DNA of 58,565 nt, from NCBI GenBank assembly GCA_964621445.1, contig CAZUNO010000018.1, positions 1 through 58,565 on the forward strand. Reading direction: 5' to 3'. The notes beneath the pieces are model-generated. The model was not told the DNA's origin, made no database searches, and saw nothing but the letters and a program-made list of their open reading frames with translations. Below are positions 27,064 through 35,391 of the stretch, one piece after another (positions within the stretch are counted from its first letter, which is position 1; each line of letters opens with the position of its first letter). The stretch comes from CAZUNO01 sp964621445 [NCBI: Candidatus Hadarchaeota archaeon] (GTDB taxonomy: Archaea; CAYQAE01; CAYVLA01). A program made the position numbers and the translations under genes.

Positions 27064-28173
27064 TCAATACTTTCCGAAGTCCTTTCCTGCGCGAACGAAT
27101 TCCCTCTGATTGGCGTAAAGCCTGTCAGTTATCTCCGCGATGGGCTCGGCGGTTGGGAAAACAATATATCCCCCACCTGCTGCTGCCTGCCCTATGGCCT
27201 CTTTTACCTTTTGCCGAATCTTTCCCGGTCCATTGAACGATAGGTCCTTATACTGTATATAGCCCATTAGACAGGTGCGGTCCCCTATTCTTCTCTTGAT
27301 CTCCTCCAGCTCGATATCTCCGTCAGGAGGAGGCTCTATGGGTTCCAAAACGTGAGGATCAATCTTACGTATGCCGGAAAGCACGGTTCCTATCTGCCCA
27401 TGACAGTGTATACATCCCACGTTATCATTCCTCTTCACGATGTCAATTAGCCTCTTATCATACGGTACAACGTACTTATCGAAAAGTGCGGGTGGAAGGA
27501 TGGGGGGTGTCACGTATTCGGGACCCACAATCCGGTACATCACATCACATGACTGCTCTGCCATGCGTTTAACGTAATCCTCCAGTCTCTCAGCGAAAAA
27601 ATCGAGAAGCCGAATGATCAGGTTTTGGTTACGGCTAGCGGTTAGGGCGAAATCTCTCAGAGTAAACAGCTCGGCAACCGTACATATTGGATCGGCCACC
27701 CCTATGGCCACTATCCCTCTTCCCCCGAGCATTTCCTGGGAATCGTGGACTCTCGACATGTCAACATCAAGGGGTTCAAAGGGCATGGACATTATCTTTT
27801 CCGCATCTTCCCGGTTCTGGACAAAACTGTCGAACCTCCATACCGTCTCCACCCCCTCTCGAGTCTTACTCCTGCGATGCAGCTCACCGTTGGGGGTTAC
27901 TAGGGTATCATGATGGTATGTCTCCCCATTCTCCTCCCAGGAATCCCTCTCCATTCGTACCTCATCGGATGCGGAGAGGTATACTCCACCGGCTCTCGGC
28001 GATCTTGGAAGCACTATATCAGTTTTCTGAACCAGTTCATGAAATCTGTCATAGCCAAGATCTCTCTTCCTTTGGTCGAGTTCAACGAAGGGATCAACAT
28101 AGGAGAAGGTAACTGGAACTCGATCAGGTTCTTCCAGGTGGAAAGCCCGCATAAACCTCTCTCTTGAATTCAT
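27064..28173 (-). CDS. Uroporphyrinogen-decarboxylase-fold protein (URO-D/MtaA-like), copy 1
   Basis: 369 residues. It starts with the family motif NSRERFMRAFHLEEPDRVPV. The segment GCIHCHGQIG (Cys254, His256, Cys257, His258) followed by Cys301 in RTCLMGYIQ could form a zinc site like the His-x-Cys/Cys site of MtaA/CmuA corrinoid methyltransferases. The arginines needed for porphyrin decarboxylation are not obvious. This supports a methyltransferase or another non-heme role. It lies 78 nt downstream of the M14 carboxypeptidase gene on the same strand and is one of four divergent URO-D paralogs in the window. No corrinoid-binding protein is adjacent. Confidence 0.8.
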   Translation of the reverse strand: MNSRERFMRAFHLEEPDRVPVTFSYVDPFVELDQRKRDLGYDRFHELVQKTDIVLPRSPRAGGVYLSASDEVRMERDSWEENGETYHHDTLVTPNGELHRRSKTREGVETVWRFDSFVQNREDAEKIMSMPFEPLDVDMSRVHDSQEMLGGRGIVAIGVADPICTVAELFTLRDFALTASRNQNLIIRLLDFFAERLEDYVKRMAEQSCDVMYRIVGPEYVTPPILPPALFDKYVVPYDKRLIDIVKRNDNVGCIHCHGQIGTVLSGIRKIDPHVLEPIEPPPDGDIELEEIKRRIGDRTCLMGYIQYKDLSFNGPGKIRQKVKEAIGQAAAGGGYIVFPTAEPIAEITDRLYANQREFVRAGKDFGKY

Positions 28174-28251
28174 GGAATCGGCCGGATATCTACTGCCGGT
28201 GAGTTATCTCCTTAATACTTTCTCCTAGGAATCATGGTTGGATATGGACCC

Positions 28252-29388
28252 TCATGCAACCTTCCTGATCAGGGAAGCAATGGCCTCGGCAATCAGGGCT
28301 CCCGCCTCACGATAATCCCTCCGGGTCAGGATCAACCCCTTCGAGCTTCCGTATGGAGTCTCAATGGTGAGGCCGTAAATCTTCTGGGAACAGCAATGGG
28401 CAGTGAAGGATGGCGTTTCCCATCGGCTGGAATACTGGGCAACACGGGGAAAATTCTCATCAGCGTAGCGACCAAGCTTGGCCGAAATCCGATCTGCAGC
28501 CCTCTTGGCCATCCGGTGAGCATCAGAATAGGTGTCCGGATTAGGAAGGAAGCAATATATGCCCCCGGTCTCGCAGCATCCAGGAGCGTGAAAATCAATT
28601 CCTATGGCCGATTGACACCGGTCCAACCAGCGCCCCATATCCCGTTTATATACCAAGGTCTCATGTCGCATTGGGGGATGACCCCAGGCACGATTCAAAT
28701 CATAGGGGTAACCATCCTTCCCGTAATGCCCACCCTTCACTCCATCGATGTGTGCCAGTGGGATAGCCCAAATGAAGGGAGTCTCGTCTCCCAGATTCGA
28801 TAGCTTACGAAGAAATCCATCCAAAACCCAGGACCCTGGCGTCTCCCCCGAGTGTTGTCTGCACATCAGGAAGAGTCCCGGACGTTCCAGGTTAACCCGG
28901 TGGTAATTGGACAACCGGGTCAACGGCCGTCCATTTTGACTCACCCCGATCTTATCAAGCCTAAAGGAATCTCCGGTGTCGGATACCAGTTTTCTCAAAT
29001 CGGGTTCACCATAGGGATAGCAAAATGCAAAATCCAGGGTCCTGGACTCCACATCGAGAAACCAGACCGCGTTCACCCGACCGTCATCCCTCTCCTCCGG
29101 TATTCCGGAATGCAAACGGCGCCAGCCGTGTCCCTTGAACCTGACTACCGGGTACATACTTTCCGGGTTTCCGCCTCCAAGAAGGTTTTCGGGGTATTTG
29201 AGAACCAGCTTCAACTTATCTGATGAGGACTCCTCTCCCTCAAGCCTGAGAAAGAACCAGAGGGATTCTGGCCCCCCATGGGGATCGGCGGCAAATTGGA
29301 TTATAGCATTCTTTTCATCTTCCTCGATGGTTACATCACATGCGTTTCCATAGGGAACATCAGTACGTACTTTCCAGGGCAAAGCCAA
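28252..29388 (-). CDS. M14-family zinc carboxypeptidase-like protein
   Basis: 378 residues. An N-terminal beta-sandwich (about 1-150), as in cytosolic carboxypeptidase-like M14 members, precedes a catalytic domain. The zinc motif is CRQHSGETPGSWVLDG (His and Glu), the substrate-binding segment is PYDLNRAWGHPP, and the third ligand is His in GIDFHAPGCC. A C-terminal LTIETPYGSS provides a candidate catalytic Glu. The substrate may be a peptide or an amidated glycan. The TTG start at 29388 is supported by a GGAGAAGG ribosome site. Its promoter region is shared with the divergent GH42-like gene. Confidence 0.82.
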   Translation of the reverse strand: MALPWKVRTDVPYGNACDVTIEEDEKNAIIQFAADPHGGPESLWFFLRLEGEESSSDKLKLVLKYPENLLGGGNPESMYPVVRFKGHGWRRLHSGIPEERDDGRVNAVWFLDVESRTLDFAFCYPYGEPDLRKLVSDTGDSFRLDKIGVSQNGRPLTRLSNYHRVNLERPGLFLMCRQHSGETPGSWVLDGFLRKLSNLGDETPFIWAIPLAHIDGVKGGHYGKDGYPYDLNRAWGHPPMRHETLVYKRDMGRWLDRCQSAIGIDFHAPGCCETGGIYCFLPNPDTYSDAHRMAKRAADRISAKLGRYADENFPRVAQYSSRWETPSFTAHCCSQKIYGLTIETPYGSSKGLILTRRDYREAGALIAEAIASLIRKVA

Positions 29389-29416
29389 CCATCCTTCTCC
29401 CGTGCCGGATTCGTGG

Positions 29417-29426
29417 ACATATATCT
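29417..29426 (-). promoter_or_regulatory. TATA box of the M14 gene
   Basis: AGATATATGT on the minus strand lies 29-38 nt before the TTG start at 29388. Confidence 0.45.
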
Positions 29427-29440
29427 TTACCCTCTACTAG

Positions 29441-29450
29441 CAATTAATAA
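29441..29450 (+). promoter_or_regulatory. TATA box of the GH42-like gene
   Basis: CAATTAATAA lies 24-33 nt before the ATG at 29474. Together with the minus-strand box at 29417-29426 it forms a compact divergent promoter. Confidence 0.5.
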
Positions 29451-29473
29451 GCCACCTCTGTTGATCCGCAGAC

Positions 29474-31777
29474 ATGCCAAAGGAATCGCACCGACCCATA
29501 ACCTACGTCATAGATTATGAGGATCATCTCGACTTCGCTGACGAATACGTTTCGAGAATCGCCCGAGCACCGCCGGAATTACTGCACTTGGGGCACGAAG
29601 TTCCATTCAACAACACCTGGGGTCCCCTGGAGGAGAAGGAGGACCACCTGTCCCTAATGAGCCCGGAGGAAGTTGAAAATAGGATTGAATCCATCAGCAG
29701 TTTCACCGAAAAGCTCCACCAGGCCGGCGTTGAGGTTTTAATACCATACATCTGCAATCAGACCATCGCCGGGCACCCCGAACGAAGAAAGGGGATATGG
29801 GAGTTCTATGATCACTGGGAGGACTATTCCGATTTTGGTTTCGGCCCCAAACCCCCGGACCCGGAAAAATGGCTTGCCCGGGAAGAATATGGGAACCCCC
29901 ATTTTAACTACGAGATAAGGCACAAGGCCTTCGTCGCTCTGGGTATGCGAAGATATGCCCCCTGTCCCAATAACCCCCACTACAATAGATACCAGAAAGG
30001 CATAGTGGAGAACATAGCCAAGGTGGGGTATGACGGGGTTTTCGTCGACAACTGTATACTGAATTGCTATTGTTATCATTGCCAGTCCAGGTTTAAAGAG
30101 TACATACAAGACAATTATTCGGCCCGGGACCAGTTCGAATTCTTCGGCTTCCAGGACCCGATGGACATCCAACTTTCCACCAAGGGAAACCGCTTCCACT
30201 GGGTGAAAACCCAACCCACATTCAGGAAATTCCTCCGGGAACAATTCTCATCCGAGGTCCTGAAAAGATGGTTGGGAACCGAGGATCCTGACCAGGCGCG
30301 TATAGAGGAGGGCGGGAATGGATGGCTCTGGAATATGGCCGATAGATACCTTCTGTGGATGGAGACAAGCTATTCCCCAGAGGAAAGGCACCGGATGTTC
30401 GGGTCCTCGGAAGTAGCAAATTGGGGAATCATGGATCCAAAAGACCGGGCTCTATGGGCCGAGACCAAGATTTTCTGGGCCAAGAGCGTGGCCAGAAACC
30501 TTAAGCTCATTCGCAATTTCGGGGAATCCATCAGCTCGAACTTCTTTGTCGTTCCCAACTGGGGTGAAATGCAACTTACCGACGGCAACAAATTCAGGGA
30601 GGAAATCGGCCATGATATGGGAATATGGCAGGGGGAAAGCGACTGGCAGATGTTCGAGGAATCAAACGAGCCGGGCATGATAGCTCCGGGGGTTTACCTG
30701 GATTTCATACTCGAGCTGAAGTTCGCCCTTGCCAACGGGGTTCCAGGTGCAATACTAAGTCATGTATCCGGGGATCAAAACACCGTTGAACTCTCACACG
30801 CGGAGTGCCTGGCCGGTCTTGGATCATTCATTCAAAGGAAGGACCTCTTTCCCGATGTTAGAAGTAAATACAGGGCATTCCACCGTGAACAGTCTGCCCT
30901 GCTGGAAGGGTGCCATCCTTACTACCAAGTTGGTCTGGCCTACTTCTACGATCAGCTCCACCTCGAGAATCTATCACACATGCGTCAGGTCTACAAATTC
31001 ACCCGCTACCTGAACGACCAGCACGTCCTTTTCAGCATAATTACCGAGGCTGACCTAGTTGCCGGAAACAACCTGCCCTGCAATGTGCTGATCCTTCCCG
31101 ACCTTCGTTATATCAGCGACGAACAGGTCGCAGGGCTGGAAAACTTCCTGTCTCAGGGAGGTATATGTTTCGCGACCGGGCAGTTCGCATCACATAATGA
31201 GAGGGGTTCTGTTCGGGAAGGGAGTCTAGGCCGCCTAATCCAATCATATCCTGATCGATTCATCCATATTCAAGATCTCGGGTCCCTGATTCCTGATGAC
31301 AAAATAAGCCTGGATGACGCTCGGAGATTGGCGAGAACTACATGGAAAAAGATCAACGTCCCCGGGGGAACTGGTTTCCAATCAATGAAGCATCTGGATG
31401 AGGAGCTAGGTATCCAGCGTTATCTCCAGGGGGGAGAGATGGGAAAGACCCTGCAGGGGGAAATGTCTCTGCCATTAACATCGCCCTGGGATGCCCTTGG
31501 CATCCGGTTCCAGGGATATAGGAAGGGAGGTAATATCATCCTACACGTGGTGAATTATAATCTGGACCTTCTATCAGAAGACGGAACACGGCAAATTGAT
31601 GGTTTGGATTCCCTGGAAATATCCTTACCCCGACCCCATGATTTCGCGCCCTCCAAGATAGTTTCAAAAGAACCCGGTGGCCCTGTAGAAAATGTCCAAT
31701 GGTCCTGCAAAAAGAACGAGGTTTCCATTGGATTGGAGGACCTCAGGTTCTATAAGCTGATTCATATGAAGGGATGA
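29474..31777 (+). CDS. GH42/GHL6-like TIM-barrel protein with trimerisation-type domain
   Basis: 767 residues, no signal peptide. The N-terminal barrel carries KVGYDGVFVDN followed by a Cys-rich CILNCYCYHCQSRF segment, a pattern shared by uncharacterised clan GH-A relatives (GHL6-type). From about residue 450 the sequence resembles the beta-galactosidase trimerisation domain: a YYQVGLAYFYDQLHLEN strand, CNVLILPDLRYISDEQVAGLENFLSQGG, then a C-terminal beta domain with ILHVVNYN. Probably a glycosidase; the catalytic Glu pair was not assigned. The CxCxxC group may bind zinc, as in GH42 enzymes. Convergent with the membrane protein gene at 31792. Confidence 0.72.
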   Translation: MPKESHRPITYVIDYEDHLDFADEYVSRIARAPPELLHLGHEVPFNNTWGPLEEKEDHLSLMSPEEVENRIESISSFTEKLHQAGVEVLIPYICNQTIAGHPERRKGIWEFYDHWEDYSDFGFGPKPPDPEKWLAREEYGNPHFNYEIRHKAFVALGMRRYAPCPNNPHYNRYQKGIVENIAKVGYDGVFVDNCILNCYCYHCQSRFKEYIQDNYSARDQFEFFGFQDPMDIQLSTKGNRFHWVKTQPTFRKFLREQFSSEVLKRWLGTEDPDQARIEEGGNGWLWNMADRYLLWMETSYSPEERHRMFGSSEVANWGIMDPKDRALWAETKIFWAKSVARNLKLIRNFGESISSNFFVVPNWGEMQLTDGNKFREEIGHDMGIWQGESDWQMFEESNEPGMIAPGVYLDFILELKFALANGVPGAILSHVSGDQNTVELSHAECLAGLGSFIQRKDLFPDVRSKYRAFHREQSALLEGCHPYYQVGLAYFYDQLHLENLSHMRQVYKFTRYLNDQHVLFSIITEADLVAGNNLPCNVLILPDLRYISDEQVAGLENFLSQGGICFATGQFASHNERGSVREGSLGRLIQSYPDRFIHIQDLGSLIPDDKISLDDARRLARTTWKKINVPGGTGFQSMKHLDEELGIQRYLQGGEMGKTLQGEMSLPLTSPWDALGIRFQGYRKGGNIILHVVNYNLDLLSEDGTRQIDGLDSLEISLPRPHDFAPSKIVSKEPGGPVENVQWSCKKNEVSIGLEDLRFYKLIHMKG

Positions 31778-31791
31778 GACCAAAACACGGA

Positions 31792-32865
31792 CTAGACGAG
31801 AAAGGCAAGGAAATAACATAGTCCGAGCTGAATGGCGAAGGTAGCCACCACCTTTGAACCCAGGTCCCTCCTGGAGTGAACGAACTTCAAGGTCCCAATT
31901 ACAGTGAATATGGTTAAAATAAGAAGGAAAACTCCCAGACCGTGATCACCATTCCAGGAGCTAATCAGGGTTCTTGACAAAATCGAATAGGGAACCAATG
32001 ATATCAAAAACCCTAGTTGAAAAAGGCAGAAGGCATTTTTGGATATCCATTTCTTTTCAAAGGTCCAGTGCTCGATATTGTTTGAGGAAACCAGGTATAT
32101 CAAGAACCATAAAAGAATCAGGCATACCCATTTCAGGGGAATCGATAAGTCAACCCTCAAAACCCCTTGTATAATCGCGGCGGTCGCCAAACCCAAGCCC
32201 CCAAAGAAACCCACATTATGTTCCATGTACTTCCATGAAGAGAAGCCAAGATTGTGTTCCTCCCCCTTTCTATGTACCAGTGCTCCCAGGGCAAACCCCC
32301 CTCCAAATCCCAGCCAGCCCAGAACCGCGGAAGCCAATACTTGCCAGTTCGGGTTTGCGAAACCGAAATAGACAGCGGTTCCCGCTGCCCCTCCAGCTAC
32401 CGCCGCCCATGCATCGCTTCTTGGCGGTGATAGGTGAAGCCTTAATCCACGTACCAACAGCTCGTAACCGGCGAAGGCTCCCAAGGATGAGAAAAGAACC
32501 CAGAGCCAGAAATCGTCCAGGCCCATAAAGCCGCCGGAGGCCACGACGCCAAAGCCTATTCCCGCGAAGAATCCCCATAAACCTCCGACCAGAAAAAGGC
32601 CCAACATACCATAAAGAGGAGAGCGTTCCTCTCTTCCCTTCTCAGCGGTGGAGTAACCCACCAGGAGCCCGTAACTCATGACCCCTCCAAGTGCCAAGGC
32701 AACGGCCAGAACCGAACCGTAAGCCAACATCTGCCATCCATCGCCCCCGCCGAAGGCTAGCCATAGAGACATGCCTGTTAGGGATCCTGCTGCCGCGGCT
32801 CCCCACCAGTGCCCCCACTCCCCTCTCAATCCCCATCCCAGGGAGGCCGCATTTGCCACCAACAA
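31792..32865 (-). CDS. Polytopic membrane protein with conserved RGEWGHWWGA motif
   Basis: At least 357 residues with about ten hydrophobic segments rich in Gly/Ala/Trp. The N-terminal LGWGLRGEWGHWWGA motif and a later WKYMEHNVGFFGGLG segment recall an uncharacterised membrane family found beside glycan-degradation genes in Planctomycetes and Bacteroidetes (from memory, not searched). No known transporter signature is seen. The start is uncertain. TTG at 32865 has no ribosome site, while a GGAGG overlapping the stop of the upstream DegT gene sits 7 nt before an in-frame ATT at 32889. That start would complete the first helix. It is a candidate transporter or sensor for the locus. Confidence 0.65.
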   Translation of the reverse strand: MLVANAASLGWGLRGEWGHWWGAAAAGSLTGMSLWLAFGGGDGWQMLAYGSVLAVALALGGVMSYGLLVGYSTAEKGREERSPLYGMLGLFLVGGLWGFFAGIGFGVVASGGFMGLDDFWLWVLFSSLGAFAGYELLVRGLRLHLSPPRSDAWAAVAGGAAGTAVYFGFANPNWQVLASAVLGWLGFGGGFALGALVHRKGEEHNLGFSSWKYMEHNVGFFGGLGLATAAIIQGVLRVDLSIPLKWVCLILLWFLIYLVSSNNIEHWTFEKKWISKNAFCLFQLGFLISLVPYSILSRTLISSWNGDHGLGVFLLILTIFTVIGTLKFVHSRRDLGSKVVATFAIQLGLCYFLAFLV

Positions 32866-32900
32866 TGCCCCAGCGATATCCGAGAGAATATTCCATCCTC

Positions 32901-34190
32901 CTAGTCATAGCCGCCTTTAAAAGAGAGAAGCTCCTCGTAGTTCTCCGTTACCTTTTGGAGTCCCTCGATGACCTGGTCGGAGTAACCGGGGGTCTCCTCG
33001 ATAAATACTGGCATGCCCAGGATCCTATCATGTACCTCCTCCGACAATGGCAGGCTTCCCTGCGGATAACCCGGGTAATCGCCGCTCAAGGGCCCGCCAT
33101 CTCCGTAGAGATCGAACCCCTCCGCAAATAATTTCAACCTGTGTGTAAGGTCGTACCCCCTGTGACTCATGTCAATTCCCTCGGCTTCCAAAGCCCGTAC
33201 CATTAGCTCCGGTCGTATACCCTCCAGCTTTTCGGGGTCATAGATCATGTGCATGCCCCCATAATAGCCTGCCGGTTTGGCCTTAGGTAGAACCTTCACC
33301 GGGTCCAGAGATTCTATGTCCCGGAGAGCCTCCCTGATCTTGTCAACGTATTCCTGCTTCCTCCGGTTCCTCTCATCCAGGCTATCAAACATCACCATCG
33401 CAGCCGCCGTGGCCCAGGGATGGGTCCTGAACTTCAGGCCGAGATTGGTTGGAGCAAGGGAGCCGTACCTGCTATTTTCGAAATCCTCCTCTAAGCCATC
33501 CCGATTAAGGTGACAGAAGAGGAGGATCCTCTCGTAAAGTTCCCGATCATCCGTGGTTATCAGACCAGCCTCGCCTGCCGGGAGAGGTTTTCCCCCCGGC
33601 GGGGCTCCCTGCATCGAGAAGCACCCCACATCCCCAACTGAACCCACCTTTTTGGCTCCCCATTCCGCTCCGTGGGCATGGGAGGCATCCTCAATTATCG
33701 CAATATCATGCTCTTCAGCGATCTCCATTATGGCATCCATGTCACACACATTACCATAGAGATGAACCACGCTAACCGCCTTGGTGCGCGGGGTTATCCT
33801 TTTCTCCATGTCATCGGGATCTATAAGCAGGGTTTCGGGATCTATTTCACAGAAGACCGGTCTCGCGCCCATATGGACCGCGGGTGAAATGGAGCATATC
33901 CAGGTATAGCAGGGATGGAGAACCTCATCGCCCCTCCTAACCCCGACCGCGTAATAGGCTGCCCACAGGGTGGAGGTTCCATTGTGCTGACACAGGCAAT
34001 GCTCGGTCCCCACATACTCGGCGAATCTTCTCTCGAGTTCACGTGGAGTGCCACTGCCGGACATGGACCAAACTCCCTCATCTATCATCCTTCCCACGGC
34101 AGTTTTTATCCTATCGGTGGGAACCGGCCATTTTTCATCGGCCTCGACCTGGACCGCCTTCGGCCCTCCCAGAAGAGCAAGTTGGGGCAT
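32901..34190 (-). CDS. DegT/DnrJ/EryC1-family PLP-dependent aminotransferase
   Basis: About 429 residues. Sugar aminotransferases of this family convert keto-sugars to amino-sugars; some members are dehydratases. Visible motifs: GTEHCLCQHNGTSTLWAAYYA near the N-terminus, DDEVLHPCYTW-like GDEVLHPCYTWICSI, IIEDASHAHGAEW (PLP-stacking Asp and His) and QGAPPGGKPLPAGEAGL, whose Lys would form the Schiff base. The ATG at 34190 begins at the conserved start PQLALLGGPKAVQ; an in-frame extension to 34235 lies in the promoter region. It is divergent from the URO-D operon and followed by the membrane protein gene. Ends with TAG. Confidence 0.85.
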   Translation of the reverse strand: MPQLALLGGPKAVQVEADEKWPVPTDRIKTAVGRMIDEGVWSMSGSGTPRELERRFAEYVGTEHCLCQHNGTSTLWAAYYAVGVRRGDEVLHPCYTWICSISPAVHMGARPVFCEIDPETLLIDPDDMEKRITPRTKAVSVVHLYGNVCDMDAIMEIAEEHDIAIIEDASHAHGAEWGAKKVGSVGDVGCFSMQGAPPGGKPLPAGEAGLITTDDRELYERILLFCHLNRDGLEEDFENSRYGSLAPTNLGLKFRTHPWATAAAMVMFDSLDERNRRKQEYVDKIREALRDIESLDPVKVLPKAKPAGYYGGMHMIYDPEKLEGIRPELMVRALEAEGIDMSHRGYDLTHRLKLFAEGFDLYGDGGPLSGDYPGYPQGSLPLSEEVHDRILGMPVFIEETPGYSDQVIEGLQKVTENYEELLSFKGGYD

Positions 34191-34276
34191 GACGATCACG
34201 GGCGAATATGGTAAATACAGATAAGTGTGACCCACAATTATCCCGAGGACCGATCACTCAGGGGAGGAGATATTTG

Positions 34277-35359
34277 ATGGACTCAAGAGAACGGATATGG
34301 AACCTATTCAACTTTCAGGAGGCCGACAGGATTGGATTTGTCGACTTTCCCTGGGGCACAACCATACAGGACTGGGAGGACCAGGGACTCGAGAGGGGAA
34401 CTTTCATACAGAAGCGTTTTGGCATGGATCTCTACGGCTTGGGGGTGGATGTATCACCAAAATTCGACGAGATGACCTTTGACAAGGGAGATAACTGGGT
34501 AATTTCAAGGGATAGATATGGAGTCAAGCAGAAGCGTTGGCAGGGAAGAGATGGGGTACCACTTCACATCGACCCTCCTTTCAAGGACCTCCAGGGTTTT
34601 GAGGAAAGGATAGCTCCTCTACTGGATCCCGATTCTCCGATAAGGATTTCGAGTGGCAGTTATCCCTTCAGGGACGAACTGGAAATGATGGTCAAGAAAT
34701 TCCAGGAAGATTTCTTCGTATTCGCCTCCTTCTTCGGGACCTTTGAATATACACGCCACATATGTGGCGGCACAAAGAACGCTCTAAGGTACATGATGAT
34801 AGACCAGCGCCTGACCAGGAAAATGTATCAATGCTTCGCGGATTTTATGGGGCCATTGAGCGCCGCCATGTGCGACGCTGGGTGTGACTGCGTATGGGTT
34901 TGGGACGACCTGGGATTTGCCGATGGGCCTTTCTTCTCTCCCGCCAACTACCGGAAATTCGTTATGCCCTCTCACCAGGCCATCACCGGCCCATTTAGGA
35001 AGAAGGGACTTCCAGCAGTGCTCCACTCCGATGGTAACGTAACCAAGCTGATTCCAGATTTGATAAAGGCTGGATTCACCGCCCTCCAACCTCTGGAAGT
35101 AAAGGCAGGGATGGACGTCATTGAGCTAAAGGAGAAGTACGGAGATCAGTTAGCATTCATAGGAAACATCGATGCCAGAGCGCTGGCTACAAATGACCTG
35201 GATAAAATCAAGAAGGAGGTACTGCCCAAGATAGAAAAGGCAGCACCCGGAGGTGGTTATGTTCTCTGTTCTGACCACTCCATATCCCCCGAGGTTAGCC
35301 TGGAAACATTCTCCGCCTTCTCCAAGATGGCTAGGAAGTACGGTAGATACACCACGTGA
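34277..35359 (+). CDS. URO-D-fold protein, copy 2
   Basis: 360 residues starting MDSRERIWNLFNFQEADRIG, which matches the usual URO-D-family beginning and follows a GGAGGAGA ribosome site at 34263-34270. A frame extension to 34208 is therefore not used. Family blocks follow: VWDDLGFADGPFFSPANYRKF and AFIGNIDARALATND. Where MtaA-type methyltransferases have His-x-Cys, this protein has LHSDGNV, and no Cys occurs at the second site, so it lacks the classical zinc ligands. It heads a plus-strand operon with a PHP-type hydrolase, a creatininase homolog and a nitroreductase. Confidence 0.82.
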   Translation: MDSRERIWNLFNFQEADRIGFVDFPWGTTIQDWEDQGLERGTFIQKRFGMDLYGLGVDVSPKFDEMTFDKGDNWVISRDRYGVKQKRWQGRDGVPLHIDPPFKDLQGFEERIAPLLDPDSPIRISSGSYPFRDELEMMVKKFQEDFFVFASFFGTFEYTRHICGGTKNALRYMMIDQRLTRKMYQCFADFMGPLSAAMCDAGCDCVWVWDDLGFADGPFFSPANYRKFVMPSHQAITGPFRKKGLPAVLHSDGNVTKLIPDLIKAGFTALQPLEVKAGMDVIELKEKYGDQLAFIGNIDARALATNDLDKIKKEVLPKIEKAAPGGGYVLCSDHSISPEVSLETFSAFSKMARKYGRYTT

Positions 35360-35391
35360 AGAGTTAAGAGAAAGCATCTCCGTTCAGGTCC

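Noticed and set aside
27064-28173. Heme biosynthesis role for the URO-D proteins
   Set aside because: Four divergent copies lie beside sugar genes with no other heme gene, and MtaA-like metal motifs occur in at least one.
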